Below, piece by piece: positions 4,264 to 7,962 of a stretch of DNA of 7,962 nucleotides (position 1 is its first letter; each line of letters begins with the position of its first letter). Origin of the DNA: Ktedonobacterales bacterium (GTDB taxonomy: Bacteria > Chloroflexota > Ktedonobacteria > Ktedonobacterales > JADMIN01); assembly GCA_015478575.1 (NCBI GenBank), contig JADMIN010000092.1, positions 1-7,962 of the forward strand. The letters are read 5' to 3'. Below the pieces are notes generated by a model, which saw only the letters and a list, made by a program, of their open reading frames with translations, did no database searches and had not been told where the DNA came from. Made by a program: the position numbers and the translations under genes.

Positions 4264-5550
4264 ATGGACATGCGCGAGCTGGAAGCCACCGACCCCGAGA
4301 TCGCTGAGATAATCCGCCGCGAAGAACAGCGCCAGTTCGAGGGCATCGAGTTGATCGCCTCGGAGAACTACGTCACCGCCGCCGTCTCGGAAGCGATGGC
4401 ATGTGTCATGACAAACAAGTATGCCGAAGGGCTTCCGGGCAAGCGTTACTACGGGGGCTGCGAGTTCGTGGACCAGGCGGAGACGCTGGCCATCGAGCGC
4501 GCCAAGCAGCTCTTTGGCGCGGAGCATGCCAACGTCCAACCTCACGCGGGCGCGCAGGCCAACGCCGCCGTCTATCTGGCACTGCTCCAGCCGGGCGATA
4601 CTGTGCTGGGCATGGCGCTCGACCAGGGCGGGCACCTCACGCACGGCAGCAAGGTCAACTTCTCCGGCAAGCTCTACCACTTTGTTCCCTATGGCGTGCG
4701 GCGCGACACCGAGACGATTGACTACGACGCACTGGAGCAATTGGCCCAGGAGCACAACCCCAAGATGATCGTCGCTGGCTTCTCCGCCTATCCGCGTCGC
4801 CTGGATTTCGCCCGCTTCCGCCAGATCGCCGACCGCGTGGGCGCGCTGCTCATGGCGGATATCGCCCATGTCGCTGGGCTGGTGGTGGCCGACCTCTATC
4901 CCAACCCCTTCCCCCACTGCCAGGTCGTCACGACCACCACGCATAAGACGCTGCGCGGCCCGCGCGGCGCGCTCATCCTCTGCACCAGCGAGCTGGCCGC
5001 CAAGATTGATAAGGGGGTGTTCCCTGGCACACAGGGTGGCCCGCTGATGCAGAGCATCGCCGCCAAGGCCGTCGCCTTCAAGGAGGCGCTACAGCCTTCC
5101 TTCCGTGAGTATCAGCGGCGGGTAATGGAGAACGCCCAGGTGCTGGCCGCCGCGCTGGTGGAGCATGGCTTTCGCCTCGTCTCCGGCGGCACGGATAATC
5201 ACTTGATGCTAGTAGACGTGCGCCCACTCGGCGTGACGGGGCGCGAGGCAGAGGCGGCGCTGGAAGCGGTACACATTCATGCCAACAAGAATGCTATCCC
5301 CTTCGATCCCGAACCGCCCGTGCGCACCAGTGGCGTCCGCCTGGGCACGCCCGCCATCACGACTCGCGGCTTTGGGCCAGGGGAGATGCGTGAGATTGCT
5401 GACCTGATTCATGAGGCGATCTTACGCCGCGCGGATGAAGCCGCCGTGGCGGCGATTCGCACGCGCGCGATGGCGCTCGCCACGCGCTTCCCGCTGCCTG
5501 GCGTGCATCTTACTCCCCGGCTGGGGCCGGAGGTCGAGTTGGCACGCTAG
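4264..5550 (+). CDS. glyA: Serine hydroxymethyltransferase
   Basis: PLP enzyme that interconverts serine plus tetrahydrofolate with glycine plus 5,10-methylene-tetrahydrofolate. It is the main source of one-carbon units and acts in the cytosol. From the ATG at 4264 it is 428 residues, normal for bacterial GlyA. Visible motifs are IELIASENY (29-36), the signature YAEGLPGKRYYGGCEFVD with catalytic Glu55, GGHLTHGS (His124, PLP stacking), DIAHVAG (Asp199, which contacts the pyridine nitrogen), the PLP Schiff-base lysine Lys228 in TTTTHKTLRGPRG, and Arg359 in SGVRLGTPAI for the substrate carboxylate. The frame stays open upstream to 4081, but that sequence is not protein-like. ATG 4264 has GGGAG at 6 nt and begins MDMRELEATDPEI, as in homologues. 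The EF-G-like gene follows on the same strand after 151 bp and may be co-transcribed. Confidence 0.97.
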   Translation: MDMRELEATDPEIAEIIRREEQRQFEGIELIASENYVTAAVSEAMACVMTNKYAEGLPGKRYYGGCEFVDQAETLAIERAKQLFGAEHANVQPHAGAQANAAVYLALLQPGDTVLGMALDQGGHLTHGSKVNFSGKLYHFVPYGVRRDTETIDYDALEQLAQEHNPKMIVAGFSAYPRRLDFARFRQIADRVGALLMADIAHVAGLVVADLYPNPFPHCQVVTTTTHKTLRGPRGALILCTSELAAKIDKGVFPGTQGGPLMQSIAAKAVAFKEALQPSFREYQRRVMENAQVLAAALVEHGFRLVSGGTDNHLMLVDVRPLGVTGREAEAALEAVHIHANKNAIPFDPEPPVRTSGVRLGTPAITTRGFGPGEMREIADLIHEAILRRADEAAVAAIRTRAMALATRFPLPGVHLTPRLGPEVELAR

Positions 5551-5560
5551 AACGCGACCG

Positions 5561-5632
5561 CCTGTCTGAGCGCCTGTCTGAGCGCGTAGCTGAGTGTGTA
5601 GCTGAGTGTGTAGCTGAGTGTGTAGCTGAGTG
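5561..5632 (+). repeat. Tandem repeat of six 12-bp units between glyA and the EF-G-like gene
   Basis: The array begins 10 bp after the glyA stop. Two copies of CCTGTCTGAGCG are followed by one CGTAGCTGAGTG and three identical TGTAGCTGAGTG units, with no spacers. The invariant core is CTGAG plus a final G. The identical units at the right end suggest recent slippage expansion, and the left units look older. Unit length is a multiple of three, but I see no credible protein through it. It could change the glyA to EF-G distance, mRNA stability or termination. Confidence 0.9.
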
Positions 5633-5701
5633 CGTGTGCGGCCAACGGCCATGTGGATCTCTCCACCGTCCTTGTTTCGCGAGCGAAAGGAGCAGCCTGC
5701 T

Positions 5702-7741
5702 ATGAGAGTCTATCGCGCGGACCAAATTCGCAACGTCGCCTTGATCGCGCATGGTGGTTCTGGGAAGACTTCGCTAGTGGATGCCGCGCTCTACGATACG
5801 GGCGCGGTGAACCGGATGGGCAAGGTGGATGACGGCTCCTCCATCTCCGACGCCGATGCTGATGAGATCAAGCGGAAGATGTCCATTAACTTGGCCGTCG
5901 CCCCGGTGGAGTGGCGGGAGAGCAAGATCAACCTGCTGGATACTCCCGGCTACGCCGATTTCGTGGGCGAGGTGATGGCGGGTTTGCGTGCCGCGGATGC
6001 CGCTGTCGTCGTGGTCTCGGCGGAGAAAGGGGTCGAGGTCGGCACCGAGATGGTCTGGAAGTATGCCGATGACCACGAGTTGCCACGGCTGATCTTTGTG
6101 AACAAGCTCGACCGCGACAACACGAGCTATGATCGAGCGCTCGCGTCGCTGCGCACGCACTTCGGCCCTCGGGTCGTTCCGCTCACCATCCCCATCGGCG
6201 AGCAGGCTGGTTTTGCTGGCGTGGTCGCCCTCATCTCTGGCAAGGCGTATACCTTTACCGCCGACACCGTCAGCCCTGGCGAGCTGCCCGCGAACCTGAA
6301 AGATGCCACCGCGCGCTACCGCGAGCAACTTGTGGAGGCGGCCGTCGAGAGTGACGATGACCTGATGGCCAAATATCTGGAGGGCGAGGAGATCAGCGAG
6401 GACGAGTTGCGCCGCTGCATCAAGCAGGGGGTGGCGAGCGGTGGGCTAACCCCCGTGCTGGTCGGCTCCATCACCAAAAACATCGGCGTGCAGTTGCTGC
6501 TCGATGCCATTGTGGACTATCTGCCCTCCGCGGCGGAGTGTCCTGGTACGAGCACAGCGGAGGCCCCGCCCGCCGCCTTTGTCTTCAAGACCATCGTGGA
6601 TCCGCAGAAGGGGACACTCTCGCTCTTCCGGACCTATAGCGGCACCCTCAAATCCGACTCGCACGTCCTCAACGTCTCAACGGGCGCCGATGAGCGCCTC
6701 GGCCAGTTGCTGCTGGTGCGCGGCAAGCTGCAAGAAAGCGCGGCAGAGGTGCCCGCGGGTGACATCGGCGGCGTGGTGCGCCTGGCCAAGACGCACACCG
6801 GTGACACCCTCGGCACCAAAGATACCGCGAAACTGCCGCCGATTCATCTGCCGCAACCGGCCTTCACCGCGGCGGTGCTGCCGAAGACGCAGAGCGACCT
6901 AGACAAGATGAGCACGGCCCTCACCCGCATCACCGAGGAAGATCCGACGCTCCACGTCTCGCGTGACCCTGAGAGCGCGGAGATGCTGCTTTCCGGCATG
7001 GGTGAGTCGCATATTGACATCGCCATCGAGCGCATGCAGCGGCGCTTCGGCGTGGATGTGCTCAAGCGTGATCGTCGCGTGCCCTATCGCGAGACGATTC
7101 GCAAGAAGGCGCGCGCCGAGGGTCGCCACAAGAAGCAATCTGGCGGGCACGGCCAGTTTGGCGATATTTGGCTGGAGATCGAGCCGCTGGTGGGCAGCGA
7201 CCAGGAGTATGTCTTTGAGAACAAGATCGTCGGCGGTGTGGTGCCGAAGGAATACGTGCCGGGCGTTGAGAAGGGCGTAATTGACTCGCTCAAGCAAGGC
7301 TTCATCGCGGGCTGTCGCATGGTCCATGTCCGGGTAGCGCTGGTGGATGGCAAGTACCACGCGGTGGATTCCTCCTCACAAGCATTCGAGATCGCGGCCC
7401 ACCTGGGCATGAAGGAGGCGGTGGCCCTGGCCCAGCCGACGCTGCTCGAGCCGATTATGAACGTGACCATCACGGTGCCGGATGCCAATATGGGCGACGT
7501 GAACTCGGACCTCAATACCAAACGAGCGCGCATTCTTGGCATGGAGCCGACATCGGGCGGCTTGCAGCGCATCACGGCCCAGGTGCCGATGGCGGAGATG
7601 CTGCACTATGCCACCGACCTGCGCTCCATCACGCAGGGCCGCGGCACCTTCACGATGGAGGTCGCCAACTACGAAGAGGTGCCAGCTACGATCTTGCAGC
7701 AGATCATCGAGGCGCACAAGAAGGAGAAGGAAGAGAAGTAG
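5702..7741 (+). CDS. fusA2: Elongation factor G-like translational GTPase (EF-G2 type)
   Basis: A 679-residue cytosolic GTPase with full EF-G architecture. The G domain spans about 1-275, domain II about 290-375, III about 385-460, IV about 462-585 and V about 586-665. G1 is AHGGSGKT (Lys22), G3 is DTPG (80-83), G4 is NKLD (134-137), and LVGSITKNIGVQLLLDAIVDYLP closes the G domain. Domain IV shows KQSGGHGQFGDIW and GGVVPKEYVPGVEKG, as in EF-G. Switch II reads DTPGYADF: Tyr84 replaces the usual catalytic His of DTPGHVDF. Switch I reads KRKMSIN instead of ERGITIT. These changes mark the EF-G2 or EF-G-like branch rather than the main translocase, so a canonical fusA probably exists elsewhere in the genome. 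ATG 5702 follows AAAGGAG at 9 nt. In-frame starts at 5630 and 5651 lack this support. Two small hairpins (5653-5666 and 5675-5688) precede the start, the second sharing its AAA with the ribosome binding site. Confidence 0.93.
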   Translation: MRVYRADQIRNVALIAHGGSGKTSLVDAALYDTGAVNRMGKVDDGSSISDADADEIKRKMSINLAVAPVEWRESKINLLDTPGYADFVGEVMAGLRAADAAVVVVSAEKGVEVGTEMVWKYADDHELPRLIFVNKLDRDNTSYDRALASLRTHFGPRVVPLTIPIGEQAGFAGVVALISGKAYTFTADTVSPGELPANLKDATARYREQLVEAAVESDDDLMAKYLEGEEISEDELRRCIKQGVASGGLTPVLVGSITKNIGVQLLLDAIVDYLPSAAECPGTSTAEAPPAAFVFKTIVDPQKGTLSLFRTYSGTLKSDSHVLNVSTGADERLGQLLLVRGKLQESAAEVPAGDIGGVVRLAKTHTGDTLGTKDTAKLPPIHLPQPAFTAAVLPKTQSDLDKMSTALTRITEEDPTLHVSRDPESAEMLLSGMGESHIDIAIERMQRRFGVDVLKRDRRVPYRETIRKKARAEGRHKKQSGGHGQFGDIWLEIEPLVGSDQEYVFENKIVGGVVPKEYVPGVEKGVIDSLKQGFIAGCRMVHVRVALVDGKYHAVDSSSQAFEIAAHLGMKEAVALAQPTLLEPIMNVTITVPDANMGDVNSDLNTKRARILGMEPTSGGLQRITAQVPMAEMLHYATDLRSITQGRGTFTMEVANYEEVPATILQQIIEAHKKEKEEK

Positions 7742-7757
7742 CCGGTCATCAGGAGAG

Positions 7758-7807
7758 CGGGCAGCCATATGATGGAGTGCGGAGCAGGGGCGTGTATGGC
7801 TTGCCCG
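7758..7807 (+). other. Imperfect hairpin after the EF-G-like gene
   Basis: CGGGCAGCCAT (7758-7768) pairs with ATGGCTTGCCCG (7796-7807), eleven base pairs with one bulged base and a loop of 27 nt. It starts 17 bp after the stop codon. No T-run follows, so a classical intrinsic terminator is not supported. It may be a 3'-end structure or a Rho-associated site. The remaining bases to the window end hold a 9-bp direct repeat, GCTCTGACG at 7832 and 7846, and no gene. Confidence 0.3.
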
Positions 7808-7962
7808 TAGCCTTCACGGGATGGCGCGTCCGCTCTGACGTGTCTGCTCTGACGCGGATGCTTGAGCACGCATGAGCCGGTGCGGCCCTACGTGCCTCTC
7901 CGAATAACGACTCCATAATACTTCTGCCCTCATTTCGCAGTTTGGATTGACCAGGATAGAGA

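Noticed and set aside
5561..5632. CRISPR array
   Set aside because: The units are only 12 bp and directly adjacent, with no spacers. This is a simple minisatellite.
5422..5652. Minus-strand frame with a Thr-Gln-Leu-His repeat through the 12-bp array
   Set aside because: The repeat peptide is the automatic result of a 12-bp unit. The rest of the frame lies antisense to glyA and has no domain.
5630..5701. Upstream starts for the EF-G-like gene
   Set aside because: The GTG at 5630 and ATG at 5651 lack ribosome binding sites, and the added residues are not seen in EF-G proteins. ATG 5702 follows AAAGGAG at 9 nt.
7948..7953. TTGACC near the right edge as a -35 box
   Set aside because: The matching -10 would lie beyond the window, so it cannot be supported.

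Overview
This is a GC-rich bacterial stretch with six supportable protein genes, all apparently complete. I see no tRNA, rRNA, CRISPR array or insertion sequence. The mix of genes (a two-pass membrane protease with a cytosolic zinc-ribbon tail, a small double zinc-ribbon protein, Pro/Tyr-rich DUF4190 proteins, glyA and an EF-G-like GTPase) suggests a free-living high-GC bacterium. Chloroflexota (Ktedonobacteria-like) is my best guess and Actinomycetota the main alternative. The assignment rests on gene style only and is tentative.

Left part, minus strand (68-2660). A trypsin/HtrA-type serine protease reads leftward from an extended -10 promoter that lies inside a perfect 21-bp inverted repeat. 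Upstream of it, also on the minus strand, is a 99-residue protein with eight zinc-binding-type cysteines. It has a strong ribosome binding site and is followed by a terminator-like hairpin, so the two genes look like separate transcription units.

Middle, plus strand (2473-4092). A 493-bp gene-free stretch separates the divergent zinc-ribbon and DUF4190 genes. Its right end holds three successive hairpins just before the first DUF4190 gene. Two tandem DUF4190 paralogues follow. They share an 84-bp segment at 81/84 identity, and the second carries an expanded Ala-Gly-Gln-Pro-Tyr-Pro repeat. A hairpin with a T-tract in the minus-strand direction sits between this pair and glyA.

Right part, plus strand (4113-7962). 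glyA (serine hydroxymethyltransferase) has an extended -10 promoter and a GC-rich, strongly foldable leader of about 135 nt. Six copies of a 12-bp tandem repeat directly follow its stop codon. Next comes an elongation-factor-G-like GTPase of the EF-G2 type, in which the catalytic switch II histidine is replaced by tyrosine. The last 220 bases contain one long imperfect hairpin and no gene.

glyA supplies glycine and one-carbon units, and the EF-G-like protein belongs to the translation GTPases. The left and middle genes encode membrane or zinc-ribbon proteins of unknown cellular role. I found no clear evidence for a defence or mobile system. The most interesting signals are regulatory (palindromic promoter, structured leaders, 12-bp repeat) and the architecture of the protease.
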